Source of the DNA: Aspergillus flavus
Lineage: Eukaryota > Ascomycota > Eurotiomycetes > Eurotiales > Aspergillaceae
Reading direction: 5' to 3'
Assembly (NCBI RefSeq): GCF_009017415.1
Contig: NC_092410.1
Location: forward strand, 682,001-746,000
Length of the DNA stretch: 64,000 nt
Shown here: positions 1 through 13,053 of the stretch, piece after piece
How the letters are laid out: the number at the start of each line of letters is the position of its first letter
How positions within the stretch are numbered: the first letter of the stretch is position 1
The notes under the pieces: generated by a model
Seen by the model: only the letters and a program-made list of their open reading frames with translations
Told to the model about the DNA's origin: nothing
The model's database searches: none
Program-made: the position numbers and the translations under genes

Positions 1-3000
1 ACCACAAAGCTCAAAGATGTTCAAACAGCATCAAATTTCGACATTACACAGTTTTGGGGAAATAATTCCAAGGCTCCAGCAGAGCCCCAGGCATCAGTAC
101 CTGATCAGATTTCTTTGGTGGCGGGCAAGCAACCTGACTCGATTGCAATCGATGCCTGGGATGGACAGCTATCTTACAGGGAGCTTGATGAACTGTCGAC
201 AGACCTCGCCCATAGGTTGCTTGGATTGGGTATCGTCAAAGGGTCCACAGTCGCCCTAAGCATGGAAAAGTCTAAGTGGGTTCCGATCATGCAGCTCGCC
301 ATCCTGAAGTCTGGCGCTGTTTGCTTGCTGCAGTCTGTCGCCGTACCAGAGCATCGTGTGGGCACCGTCCTCAAAACCCTCGACGTGGTGCTTGCTGTAG
401 CTTCACCATCGCGAGTTGGCGTGATGAAGCACTTTTCCAAATGTCTCACTATCGAGGAGGTGCTGGAGTCACCTATCTTATACAATCCACTCCCTTCTCC
501 AGGGATGGCTGACCCTGCCATTGTCTTGATATCTTCTGGCAGTACTGGCGAACCTAAGCAGATTCTTTGGAGTCATCGAACACTGAGCGCAAACATCCAA
601 GGTGCTGGTGAGGTATTCTCAATGAGCTCGTTGTCCCGTTTGTTCCAGTTTGCGTCGTACGATTTCGATGTTGCCACGGTGGAAACGCTGTCCACGGTGG
701 CTTATGGGGGCTGTCTCTGCATACCCTCTGAATCCGAACGACTCAGCGACATGCCCAGGGCGATCAATCGTTTCAAAGCTAATGTCCTTCACTGTACCCC
801 ATCAACTGGAAGACTGCTTAGCCCTGAAGCGGTACCCACTTTGTCGACACTCGTCCAAGCTGGGGAGAACCTGACCAAAGAAGACGCGAAAAGGTGGAGT
901 GGCAAGTGCGATGTTATCAACTGGTATGGACCGGCTGAATGCAGTTTAGCTTCAGTTTCCCCTGCCACTCTACCTTCATGGTACACGGGGGTAATTGCGG
1001 GCCCTTCTGAACTGATTGGTTCTCAATATCTGCCTCTTTGCTGGCTGGTTGACCCGTACAATCATCATCGTCTGACGCCATTTGGAGCTATTGGGGAGAT
1101 CGCTCTCGAGGGACCAGGGTGCGCAGTGGCTTATATTGGGAACCCAAGATTGACCAAGAGGATGTTTTGTGAGAACCCAACGTTTCTCTGCCATGGCCAG
1201 AGGGGAAATGAAAGAGGACGAATGAGGAGGATCTACCGAACCGGCGATTTGGCTCGATATGACAGCAACGGCAACCTGGTATTCATCGGGCGCAAAGATG
1301 CACAGCTCAAGATCCGTGGCCAGCTAGTAGCCCCAGAAGAAGTTGAACACCATATTCGTCAATGTGTGGATATAGCGGACTTTCCAGTCGTCGTGGATGG
1401 CATAATCGAGAAGGGTGGCATCCACCTTACATTGGTGGCCTTCATTGTAACAGAAGAGGTGGGTTCCATCACAAATGGCCTGAATGAGAAACTTCAAAAG
1501 TCACTCCCTCGTTATGCTATTCCATCCTATTACATCCCCGTCCCGGCCATTCCCACTGGACCAACTGGGAAGGTCGATCGCAAGAAACTGCGGGAGATTG
1601 GTTCTGCGTTTACTCCGCGGGTGCAATCCGAAATTCAACAGAGAAAACCCACGACTCCAGCAGAGGTCAAACTCCAGAGCCTGTGGGCGATTGCTTTAGG
1701 GATTGAAGTGAGCAACATTTCTGCGAACGATAGCTTCCTCCGGCTTGGTAACTCGATTGAAGCAATGCGTTTTGTTGGGCTCGCCCGCGATCAAGGCATA
1801 CTCTTGACAGTGGGACAGGTCTTTGAGAAGCCCGTACTCGCTGAAATGGCTACTGTTATTCAGAGTACGACGACTGACATGGTTGAGAAGGCCTCTCCCT
1901 TCACTCTGCTGGATAAATCTGTGGATATTCAATTGGCCCGACAACAAGTCGCATCACTGTGTGGCATCTCTGAAGAGAGCATCGAAGATATATTCCCATG
2001 TACACCATTGCAAGAAGGCCTGCTCTCATTAACGACGAAGCACGATGGGGACTATACAGGTCGCAACATCCTAGAGCTTCGTTCTTCTGTCGACATTGGC
2101 CGGTTCAAAGCCGCATGGGAGCAGACAGTGGCGAGGATTCCAATTTTGCGAACGCGAATTGTTGATCTTCCCGGTCAAGGGTTGGTGCAGGTAGTAATCG
2201 AAGAAACTAACGTGTGGACCGAGGCAAAAGGAGCTGAAGACTATATCGAAAAGGAAAAGCAGATTCCGATCGCCCTGGGATCACCTTTGATGCGATGTAG
2301 TTTATTCACGACATCTTCTGGGGAAAACAGTCGTTTCTTCTTCGCGCTGACTATGCACCACTCAATCTACGATGGTGTAAGCACAGGCTTAGTCTTGGAA
2401 ACCCTTGACTCGCTCTACCATCATACAACCTCCCGTGAATTAAGCACATTCCAGCCTTTCGTACAATACATCAACAGGCAGGATAAGAAGGCCGAGTCTG
2501 ACTTTTGGGCCTCGCAGTTCGCCGGTCTCGAAGCATCACAGTTTCCCACGCTGCCATATTCAGCCTACGAGCCTCATCCGAGTTCAAATTTGGAACATTC
2601 CATCCGCGACATCCGTTGGAGAGGAGATGGCATTACTCCGTCGACGACAGTACGTCTCGTATTCGCCTTGATGTGCTCTCGCTATTCCGATTCATCGGAT
2701 GTTGTTTTTGGGACTGTCGTCAACGGCCGCAATGCTCCAGTTCAAGGGATTGATAGATTGGCCGCTCCCACCATTGCCACACTCCCAATTCGCGTGAAAT
2801 TGAAGGACCATGAAAATATCCGAGCAATGCTGATTGGCTTACAAAATCAAGCAACACAGATGATTCCGTATGAGCAGAGCGGGCTGTCGAGGATTCAAAA
2901 GATCAACGACGAAGCACGGCAGGCCTGTCAATTCCAGTCGTTCCTAATGATCCAGCCACCTGAAACAAAAATGGATGAGGGCGGTTTATTCTCACCCCAA

Positions 3001-6000
3001 GAGTCGTCACCGCAAAGTGAGAGAGATCGCTACCGTGGGTTCAACTCTTATGCCTTCTCAGTGGGCTGCACACTGTTGGAGAATGGAATCCAGCTGCAAT
3101 TTACTTTCGACTCAAAGGTGATTGATTGTGCAACAATTGGCACAATGGCGCACCATTTTGAACATCTTTTGCGAAAAGTGGCATCACATGAGGTCGATCA
3201 AGTTGCTGCCAACGATCTCGAAATGATCACAACACAAGACCTGAACCAAATTTGGCAATGGAACTCGCACAGATATGAGAGCATCAACCGCTGTATCCAT
3301 AATCTGATCTCAGATACAGCAAAATCCCAGCCGACAGCCACTGCTATCTCAGCCTGGGATGGGGAATTGACATACAAAGCGCTTGACTACTTATCGACGC
3401 AGCTCGCCCATCAGCTAGTAGATCTGGGTGTTGGTCGAGGTATGATTATTCCGTTGTATTTTGAAAAATGTCTATTCTCTTTCGTTGCCTTTTTAGGTGT
3501 CGTTAAGGCTGGAGCCGCTGGGCTATTTCTAGATCCTGCTCTCCCGGCATCGCGACTCCACGCAATCGTGCAACAAGTGAAACCCATCTTAATGCTAGTA
3601 TCACCATCGAATGAAACACTTGGCTGCTCCATGGTAGAGCATGTCATCGTAGTGAGCCATGATTCAATGCGCTTGGCATCTGAGGGACGTGGAAAGACTA
3701 CCCCACTACCGTCGGTACATCCATCGGACCTGCTGTATGCCGTGTTTACAAGTGGAAGCACTGGAACTCCCAAGGGCGTTCTCATTCAGCACCGCCACTT
3801 CTGCAGTGCCATCGTCCATCAGCAACCGGTGTTCAACCTTGGCCCCTCGACCAGAATGTACGACTTTTCTGCACCCTCGTTTGATGTAACCTACGGAGCC
3901 GTGCTACCTACCCTTGTAGCAGGAGGCACAGTATGCATACCTAGTGATGAGGAAAGAAAAAGCCATTTGAGTGAGAGTTTGCGCCGCTTCGGAGCGACAG
4001 ATACCCTCTTAACCCCATCTATAGCTCGCTGGCTTGACCCTAGTCGTGTCCCAACGCTACGGAATATATATCTTGGCGGTGAATCCCCCACACATGATGA
4101 TCTCGCGTTGTGGACTCCCCATGTTCCTACTGTCAATTGCTATGGTCCAGCTGAATGTTCCGTTGGCACCCTCTATTGGAAGGTCCCGAGTCCCATCCCA
4201 TCCAAGATTCCAATTGGCAAAGGATACGGTGTATCGACATGGGTTGTCGACCCACAATCGAGCGAGCGCCTGTCGCCCCTTGGAACCGTTGGGGAGCTAT
4301 ACCTTGAGGGTCCCCTGGTTGGACAGGGCTATTTCATGGATGAGGAAAAGACTGCGTCTGCATTCATTGAAAGCCCATCTTGGCTACACAGGGGATCTCC
4401 TAACGGTCGGGTTCCTGGAAGAGATGGGCTGTTATATAAGACCGGAGACCTAGTCAAGTACGATCCAGTTGATGGGACATTGGTCTTTATCGGAAGGAAG
4501 AATACGCAGGTCAAGCTCCGAGGGCAACGGATAGAGCTGGGGGAGATTGAGCATAATCTCCAACAGGTCCTCATTGATATGTCCATCGAGGCCGCCGTTG
4601 TTGCGGAAGTGGCGACCCCAGAAGTGACAGGACGGGCTGCTCTTGTAGCCTTTATCGAGTCTGACCCAACGAGAATTTCCGAGATAGCGGGCGATCTGGA
4701 GAATGAGATGGCAGCACGAGTACCCATGTATATGGTACCAGTCACGTTTGTCCCGATCAATCCAATGCCCTTGACTCCCAGTGGCAAAACAGATCGCAGG
4801 CGTCTGCGAGAGATTGTATCACAATTCACATTGGAGCAACTTGGGGGAGGACGGCAGTCAAATGGCCGGCCTCCAGCTACGGAACGGGAATGTTTGCTAC
4901 AGAAATGGTGGACATCAGTGATTGGGGTTCCAGCTAATCAAATATTTATCGATAGTAGTTTTATTCGACTTGGCGGCGACTCAATTTCTGCAATGAGATT
5001 AGCTTCCTTAGCTCGCAGTCAAGGCATTTCTTTGACTGTCCAAAATATTTTGAATCAGCCCCGACTATGCGACATGGTGCAGGCAATGGCTCCCTTGGAT
5101 GCAAATCGAGATGATGCTGATCAGGTAGAGGTTACCCCGTTCTCCTTGTTAAGGCATCCAGAAGACAAAGAAATGACCCTGGACTATATCGCTCAACAAT
5201 GTGATATCAGCAAGTCGGAGATCCAGGATGTCTTTCCCTGTACCGGTGTGCAAAAATCTTTGTTATCTATGACAGCAAAGAGTCACACTTCGTATATTGC
5301 CCGGTTTGCCCTTCGATTGGCAAAGAACATCGACATACCTCGCCTTCAGAGAGCATGGGAAAAAGTCAGTCAAACAAAAGCTCCTATCCTCCGTTACCGC
5401 ATTGTGGATACGCCTACAGAAGGCCTGGTGCAGGTTGAGGTAAACGAGCCTTTGAAATGGGAAACGGGTGATACGGTGTCATCATACATCCAGCAAGACC
5501 GACGATCCATGGGCCTCTCAACCTCTCTTACTCGCCTAGCTATTGTCGGAAATGCTGCGGAACATGACACCTACTGTCTTCTTACCCAGCACCATGCGAT
5601 TTACGACGGTTATTCATTGAATCTTCTGATCCAGGAGGTATCGAGAGTGTATGCAGGACTGATAGACCCCACACCCGTTGCACCCTTCCAGGCCTTTGTT
5701 AAGCATATCATGGCCATCGACCAGGAGAAGGCCCGAGAGTATTGGAAGAACCAATTTGCAAACTCTGAAGCAGTCCCCTTTCCACCCCTACCTTATGATG
5801 ACTACCATCCCAAAGCCGACAGCACTGTGAGGCGTGACTTTGTGGGCTTTCACTGGCCTAAACGGAATGCAACGGCTTCAACTAGTAAGCAATTTCGGAC
5901 TACTGGGTTGTGACACCATCTGTGATTGTTAACGCAACTCTAGTTATACGCGCCGCATGGTCGATCCTGACTGCTCGCTATACAGATACTGACGATGTGG

Positions 6001-9000
6001 TTTTCGGTGCCTTGGTCACTGGCCGGCAGGGCCCTTTGCAAGGCCTTGATCGAATGATCGCCCCTCTCATCAACGCAGTCCCAGTACGCGTGAAGCTTGA
6101 CCCGGAGCAAGACGTGGAAAGCTTTCTCAACTCCATTCAGCAGCAGTCCATTGATATGATCGCCTATGAACAGTCGGAATTGCTAGATACCCGACGCATC
6201 AATACTGATACAGAACAGGGCAGTCGATTTAATACCCTTCTGGTAGTCCAGCCTACTCAGCAAAGCGGTGATAGTAGAATAATCGACGGCCCATTTGACC
6301 AGAGAAAAATAGTTTCTGCTAATGATGATTTGGATGATTACAATCCGAATGCAGTAATGATTCTATGTCAGCTAACCGAAGACAATAGTCTGACTATGGA
6401 GGTCAGCTTTGATTCAAGAGTTGTGGACGTGGAGCAGATGGAACGGATTGCATCACAGTTTGAACATGTCCTGCGTCAGCTAGCCATGTTAACCACCGAC
6501 ACCGTCGAGTCCATTGAGGTTGTCAGTCCAGAGGATATTAAGCAACTGTGGCAGTGGAATGCGGCGGTTCCTCATGCGAGTGAAAGGTGTGTTCATGAAC
6601 TGATCGACGACACTGTCAAACAGCAACCGGAATCCCCCGCTATATGCTCGTGGGACGGACAGCTTTCTTATAGAGAGCTGGATATTCTTTCAACTTCTTT
6701 AGCATCTCAACTTGTCGCCCTTGGGGCCGGAGCAGGGACGATTATTCCACTCTGCTTTGAAAAGTCCATGTGGCACTCGGTGGCCGCTTTAGGGGTAATG
6801 AAAGCCGGCGCTGCATGTGTTGCGATGGACTCAACACAGCCTGAATCGCGACTCCGATCAATCGTAGAACAAGTTCATCCAAACTTCCTTCTTACATCTT
6901 CTAAGAATTACGACCTCGCTCGTAGTCTCTCTGATGCAACGCTGCTGATTGTCGATCGTTATCACCTCCTTGACTCTCCTGTTGTTCACAGTACAGCTCC
7001 ATTGCCACAGGCGCATCCATCAGATACAATATACGGTATGTCTCGTATGTATCTTTCATACAGCTATGCTGACCCATTCGGACAGTTGTTTTTACCAGTG
7101 GCTCAACCGGTACCCCGAAGGGTGTAGTCACTACTCATCGAAATTTTGCATCTGCTGCCAAGCATCAGCAGGAGATTTTGAATATTCGGTCTACTTCAAG
7201 GGTATTTGATTTTGTCTCATACAACTTTGACGTTTCATGGTCAAACCATCTGCAGACCCTGATCTGCGGGGGCTGTTTATGCATTCCGTCGGAATCGGAA
7301 CGAAGGAATGATATCCCAGGCGCTTTCAATCGCATGAAGTGTGACTATGTATATTTTACCCCGTCTGTTGCTCGCTCATTGGATCCATCATCAATGCCAG
7401 GAATCAAATGCCTCGCCATGGGAGGAGAGCCTATCCAAAGGTCTGAGGTGGTGCGTTGGACTCAAGCAGAGACCATAATTGGTATATATGGTCCGGCTGA
7501 GTGTGCCCAAGCACTGTCGTTTGTTCGTCTCGATAGTAATTGTCATAATAGCCATGTTGGACTGCCATATGGTGCAAATATGTGGCTGGCCCAGCCAGGA
7601 TGTCCAGATCGCCTCGCCGCTATCGGGGCAATTGGTGAGCTCCTCATTGAGGGCCCCACAGTCAGCAAAGGGTATTTTGGAGATCTAGAGAAGACCACGG
7701 CAGCATATATCAAAGATCCCTCATGGCTCCTGCAAGGCACGCCCGGGCACCCAGGACGATCGGGAACTTTGTACAAGACTGGTGATCTTCTGCGCTACAA
7801 CTCCGATGGGTCATTCGACTTTATTGGTCGGAAAGATGGAATGATCAAGTTGAGAGGTCAACGAATCGAATTAGCAGAAGTTGAATACCATGTTCGCGTC
7901 TGCCTGGAAGATGCAAGTGTCTATGATGGGGTTGCAGCCGAGATTATCAGACCACAGAATAGCAATCCACTATTAGCCGTCTTCGTTAGCCTAACTGATA
8001 GGCTGGGGAAATCAGAGAATCCATCCGCGTTCACCGAGCTCGTGGAAAGCCTGGAGCAAAAGCTTATCCATCGCTTACCTCAATAGTAAGTTGATTTCAT
8101 TGCTCTCATCTTCTCTAATCCAAAAGATACGATTATTAACATAATAATAGTATGATACCCGGCGCTTATATTCCAGTCGAACAAATCCCAATGACGACAA
8201 CAAACAAAACCGACCGTCGAGCTCTTCGCGACCTGGGCAATGCGCAGAGTTTGGAGAGGCTAGCGGAACTCCAATCTCATGGAAAGAAGCATCGTGAGCC
8301 ATCAACCGAGATGGAGAAGAATCTGCAAGTCCTCTGGTCCTCTGTGCTCGGTGTGGAACCTGCGAGTGTCAGCGCCGACAGCAACTTCCTACGTATCGGT
8401 GGTGAATCTATCGCTGCTATGCGGCTCGTTGCAGCTGCACGGCTACAGGGCCTTTCACTCACTGTGGCACAGATCTTCAAAGCCCCTCGTCTATCTCAGA
8501 TGGCCTTATTGGTCACACAGAAGGCAGAGGAAGATGAAGCGTCGCAACCCCAGCCGGCATTTTCGTTTCTGAAGACCAATGATCACAAAACATTCCTCCA
8601 AGATCATGTCGAGCCCTTCTTATACGAAGATACAGGTATTGTCAAAGACGTCATTCCGTGCACCGACTTTCAAAAATGTGCAGTCATAGACGCCCTTCAG
8701 GACCCCCCCGGGAGACTGCCGATTTGGATCTTCGGGCTCCCCCACAACGTCGACTTTGCCCGGCTAGAATGGGCGTGTAAAGCACTTGTCAACCATTTTG
8801 ATATACTACGTGTAGTATTTATTCAAGCAGATGGTCGGTTCTGGCAAGTTCTTCTGGATGGGTTCAAGCCTATCTATGATACTCTTGATGTTGATGACGA
8901 TGTGGAGTCTTTCACCCATACACTTTGTGAGGAAGATCTCAAGAGATCGCGTCAGTTAGGACAGTCATTCATCCGCTTTGTTGCTATTCGACATCAAGGT

Positions 9001-9849
9001 GGCAAGCATCGTCTGGTCTTCCGAATTGCACACGCCCAATTCGATGGATATACCTGGAGCACGATGATCCAAACTTTGGCTGCCCTGTACTATCAACAGT
9101 CACTTCCAATGCAGCCAACTTTCCGTCAATTCATAGCGTTCAACGAGCGCAAGAAAGAACAAAGTCTCTCATATTGGACATCAAGGCTCCGGAAGTCCTG
9201 CCATCCCACCTGGAGTCCAGCAAATTGTAGTGATACGGTATACAGCACTTCCGACCGAATGACAGTAACAACATCTTTCCCAATGCCAAACGTCCAGCGC
9301 CATGAAGGGATCTCCAGTGCGACCTTTTTCCACGCAGCCTGTGCCATTGCCCTCTCTCAACAATTCGGACGAAAAGATGTTGTCTTTGGTCGTCTAGTAA
9401 CGGGACGCTCCATGCTTCCTGGTAGTCTACAAAATGTCGTCGGTCCTACCATGACTGAAGTGCCGATCGTCGTATCCATCAGCCCGAACGACACAATCGT
9501 GACTGTCGCAAATCAATTGCAGGCCCAGTTCCTTGATGACTCCCTCCACGAATCTGCAGGAATGGAGGAGATTATTCGGAACTGTACCGACTGGCCTGAG
9601 CAGGTGGTCGACTTTGGTTGGCGAACAGCATTCCAACAGGCGGATGAAATGGAGTTCACGTTTCTAGACTCCGGAAGCACGATTACTGTCCACGAGCATG
9701 ATCTACTTCCTCGAAGGCGGCCAGAGGTTTATGCCACTCCACGGAACGGAAGGCTGCATTTAGAATTTGAAGGCAACCGACAGCTTATCAGTGCGGATAT
9801 TGTACGAGAGGTGTTTGCTCGGATCCAAAGTGTTTTGGGTGAAGTGTAA
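1..9849 (+). CDS. multimodular nonribosomal peptide synthetase, 5' partial
   Basis: 3' part of an NRPS; the frame is open to base 1, so the start lies upstream. Exons read as 1-5884, 5944-7035, 7086-8085 and 8151-9849. The introns (59, 50 and 65 bp) restore conserved text: ATAST|IIRAAW in a C domain, DTIY|VVFTSGSTG in an A domain and LPQ|YMIP before A10. Domain order: A1 (core at 532-561), T1 (Ser codon 1753), C1 (HHSIYDG 2356-2376), A2 (TSGSTGTPKG 3748-3777), T2 (GGDSI, Ser 4981), C2 (HHAIYDG 5590-5610), A3 (core about 7091), T3 (GGESI, Ser 8407), and a terminal C domain (about 8640-9849, AHAQFDG). A terminal Ct domain in fungal NRPSs usually cyclises or releases the peptide. Hand-aligned pocket residues, low confidence: A1 DVVHVAWLA, A2 DVGLYGCVG, A3 DVSYAGIQA; I do not predict substrates. 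A1/T1 carry unusual motif changes (see findings). The text before A1 resembles a post-C linker, so another C domain may lie upstream. Confidence 0.93.
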
Positions 9850-11363
9850 TCCGTACGTGCATTAACCCATTACTATATTGCCATTTTATATTTCAGCAGT
9901 ACATTCAAGCGTTTGCTATGTAGAATTCTAAATTGAATGAACAACGGGATTGATTAACTAGATTTCGTTTCCTGTTATATAGCATTTATGAAAGTTTCTA
10001 GCAACATTTCCCACCTTTTCGCCGAAGTGCGACAACATTATCGAACATTACTTGTTGCCCATTATCCAATGCTGGTCAGTATTGCTTTAAGTGCATGGAG
10101 TGTAGGGTTGCCGTGTATCGTTCTCCATGATTTGACCGACTTTGCCCTTTCTCTCTCTGCATGAAAATGCTTGATAACTAACTTTAGCTTCATGAGGTTC
10201 CTCGCTGTATAGGCTTGTTTCTCTTAGATAAATGCCAGGGCTGTACTGCACATGATGCTGACAGTTCAGCTAAGCGGAAAATAAAGGATTAGACGTGAGA
10301 GTAGACTAAACGAGCTTCCTCACAAATTTTGGTACGACAACTGCTTGATTTCAACTCGAGATATATGTAAGAAGGAATCATCTCTGTCTTGGTTATTTCA
10401 CTCACTGTGTCGAGTCATGCAAGCCATACGGAGCAGGAGGAATTTGCCGACTAGATCCATAAAGTAGAGACTTGAACCAGATCGCTTACAGATCGGCAGT
10501 GGGGCTATTGCATAGCACAGCCCATTATCTTTTCCGGAAGAGATTTCCAGTGGGGATAAGGCGGGATAAGTTCAGCTGCCACCAGATTGACGATTGGTCT
10601 TATAACTTAATAGGATACGCTCAGCAATGTGCAACGCAACAAGTAGTCACCAATTTCACCGCGCAGAGAGACCATAACTTCTGGCTAGCTGCGGTGATTG
10701 TATAATCGGCGAACGTATACATCAAGCCAAAGATAACGAACGGTATGAGACTTCATGCCTATCGACGGCCAAACCCAGGATGATGAAGAGTTTGAGGAAG
10801 AACCCGATGAAGAACCTCAGGAACAACCTCCGAAAGCACAATACCGACGAACTGAGGAATTTCATTTCCCTGGCCCATGGCACACACACTAGTGTTCCTT
10901 CAGCTGCAGTGTTCATTGGGGGAAAATGTTAGCGAAGTCAACTGTAACTCAATATACATCTATGCTCCAGTTAATCAGCCCAAAGTTTCGTACGCAGTGG
11001 CTTCGTTAGCGATTTATATATCGTTAATACGTCCGTGCATTGTTAGTTCTTCTAGGATATTACCGCAATAGTTGTTAGCAAAATTACTCGATTCAACCTA
11101 TGTTAGCCATTATTGGTTCTAAGAAGCAGGACTTTTGATAGATCCATCTAGAATAACTCGATTAACTCAAGAATAATGGTGAGTGAACACGATTAGTGAT
11201 CGAAATTCTGTGATATAATTGGATTAGTGATATTAGTCAGCGACTCGTCAGCATCTTCGAGGATGATGTCTTCATTTCCAGTGATATATCAATCGGTACC
11301 TTCACCTTTTTTATAATCCACGATTATTATATCTTAAACTACCATCTTAAAAAACCCATAAAG
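9850..11363. other. intergenic, no gene seen
   Basis: About 1.5 kb between the NRPS stop and the MDR oxidoreductase. The open frames here are short, lack recognisable motifs and have no convincing splice continuity. The last 300 bases are AT-rich and presumably hold the promoter of the downstream gene. Confidence 0.6.
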
Positions 11364-12440
11364 ATGCCCGTCCCCGACACCTTCCTAGCGGCTACGGTCA
11401 ACGAGCCCTACGCCCAACATGTCGTTTCCAACCGCTCCTTGCAACCACTTGAATCAGGAGAAGTCGCTATCAAAATTACTGCCACGGCCATTAACCCCGT
11501 TGACTGGAAGATCCGTGACTACAATTTCTTTATTAAAGAGTACCCTGCCGTATTAGGATCGGATGCTGCCGGCGAGATTGTTGCTGTCGGGGCCGACGTC
11601 TCCAACTTTGCTGTGGGCGATCGGGTATTCTTCCAGGGTATCATTGGAAGATATGACTCCTCCACCTTCCAACAATACTGCAAGATGCCGGCCGCGCTGG
11701 TCTCCAAGACGCCTAGTAACATTAGCGACGACCAAGCCGCAGGAATAAGTCTTGCGACCGTGGCTGTCGTGACAGCATTCTACGACAAGTCAGGCCAAGG
11801 GTTAACCCCACCATGGGACCCGAATGGCCCGCAGGTCGGAAATGGCAAAGCCATAGTGATCATCGGGGGTGCCTCATCGGTGGGCCAATACGCCATTCAG
11901 TTGGCTAAACTATCGGGCTTTGAAAGCATCGTTACCAACGCAAGCTCTCAAAACTACGAGTTGCTTAAGAAGCTAGGCGCACATGTTGTCCTGGACCGAG
12001 CCCATTCGAGCCCGGAGGATTTCAAGGCTGCGATCGGCGGATTGCCTCTGGAATTCGTGTTCGATGCTATCTCGGTGAAAGCGACGCAAGCATTGGGTGT
12101 GGAGATTGTCCAGGCTACCAAAGGCGCCGATAAGATCGTGACAGTCCAGGGTGCCGACTCGGATGCTATTGCACTTGGTCAGTCGAAGGAGCCGAAGGTA
12201 GCGGTTAAGCAGGTCTTGGGATTGGGGAGCTCCCCAGCATTGCGTTATCTTAGCGAGCCTCTGGTGAAACATCTCGGAGGTGAGGATGGTTATATCGCGA
12301 AGAACCTTTTTGTTCCTAACCGGGTGCATTTGGTTAAAGGAGGACTGAACACCGTGGAACAGGCGCTGGCGAAGAATAAAGAAGGTGTCTCTGGCGAGAA
12401 GGTTGTATTCCGCCCCAATGAGGGAGCGAATCAAGCATGA
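11364..12440 (+). CDS. MDR-superfamily oxidoreductase (CipB/ToxD/trans-ER-like)
   Basis: Single-exon gene of 358 residues, in the usual size range for this family. The N-terminal GroES-like half reads INPVDWKIRD, then LGSDAAGEIVAVG and FAVGDRVF. A Rossmann half follows with IIGGASSVGQYAIQLAK near residue 175, the NAD(P)H-binding loop. The C-terminal end, with SGEKVVFRP, matches the pattern of fungal zinc-less medium-chain reductases, which include CipB-like proteins, ToxD-like proteins and the stand-alone enoyl reductases that serve some PKSs. No catalytic zinc Cys/His set is evident. It could therefore be a housekeeping quinone/enone reductase, or a trans-ER for one of the synthases in the window, but it sits 30 kb from the PKS-NRPS and next to the NRPS, which needs no ER. 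The ATG at 11364 follows an AT-rich leader and starts the conserved text directly. Confidence 0.85.
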   Translation: MPVPDTFLAATVNEPYAQHVVSNRSLQPLESGEVAIKITATAINPVDWKIRDYNFFIKEYPAVLGSDAAGEIVAVGADVSNFAVGDRVFFQGIIGRYDSSTFQQYCKMPAALVSKTPSNISDDQAAGISLATVAVVTAFYDKSGQGLTPPWDPNGPQVGNGKAIVIIGGASSVGQYAIQLAKLSGFESIVTNASSQNYELLKKLGAHVVLDRAHSSPEDFKAAIGGLPLEFVFDAISVKATQALGVEIVQATKGADKIVTVQGADSDAIALGQSKEPKVAVKQVLGLGSSPALRYLSEPLVKHLGGEDGYIAKNLFVPNRVHLVKGGLNTVEQALAKNKEGVSGEKVVFRPNEGANQA

Positions 12441-13053
12441 AATATATACTTGCAGTATAAAGCTATAATATACGGCTTCATAGGTACTCTTTCTGCCTGT
12501 TACTTGCTTTAACATGTCCCCAGCCCTCGTTGGTAAGAGGCTCTAATAAAACTTGAGTGATTAGCCAAGGCCTGTATTTGCATGTCATCCTATATTTTCT
12601 AGCCAGATTCCAGATTTGTTTGTGCAAACCACTTCGCTCTTCCCTGTTGACCCATAGCAGTGGCTATAGCAGATGGAAGCGTAGAAGCCCATGCCTTTCA
12701 TTATACTTTATTCAGAGTTCAAAACCGTGCCTGATAGGCTGTTCCGGATCTTACCAAGTGGAGATCGAGATCAGTGTCAGTCAAAACTCTGAGCACTAGC
12801 CTCATACAAGCCCTAGTGCCGCACCGCTAACCAATCCAGTGACATTGTCAATGTCTAGTGGGACTTTCTACTAGTGGTCGAACTTCTAAGGTCTTTTCAG
12901 CTGAAGTCGCCTTTTGCCGATCTATAGCGGGAGAGATAGATGCCGGAGAGGCATAAATAAACTTCCTACCCCCTCGTGAGAATTGATCATCCCCAGACAT
13001 TCTCTACCCTCTTTATCCAATTCCACAATTTCCCTTTGACCACAATATTCACA
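12441..13053. other. intergenic, no gene seen
   Basis: About 0.6 kb between the MDR gene and the CipC-like gene. No motif-bearing frame. An AT-rich TATA-like stretch (cataaataa near 12951) lies about 100 bp before the presumed CipC-like start. Confidence 0.5.

Noticed and set aside
115..117. GTG at 115 as NRPS start
   Set aside because: The same frame is open to base 1, and the text before it fits an inter-domain linker.
5885..5943. Apparent frameshift and stop in the NRPS at about 5913
   Set aside because: A 59-bp GTAAGC..CTCTAG intron with a TTAAC branch site restores ATAST-II-RAAW exactly, so the gene is intact here. The breaks at 7036-7085 and 8086-8150 resolve in the same way.
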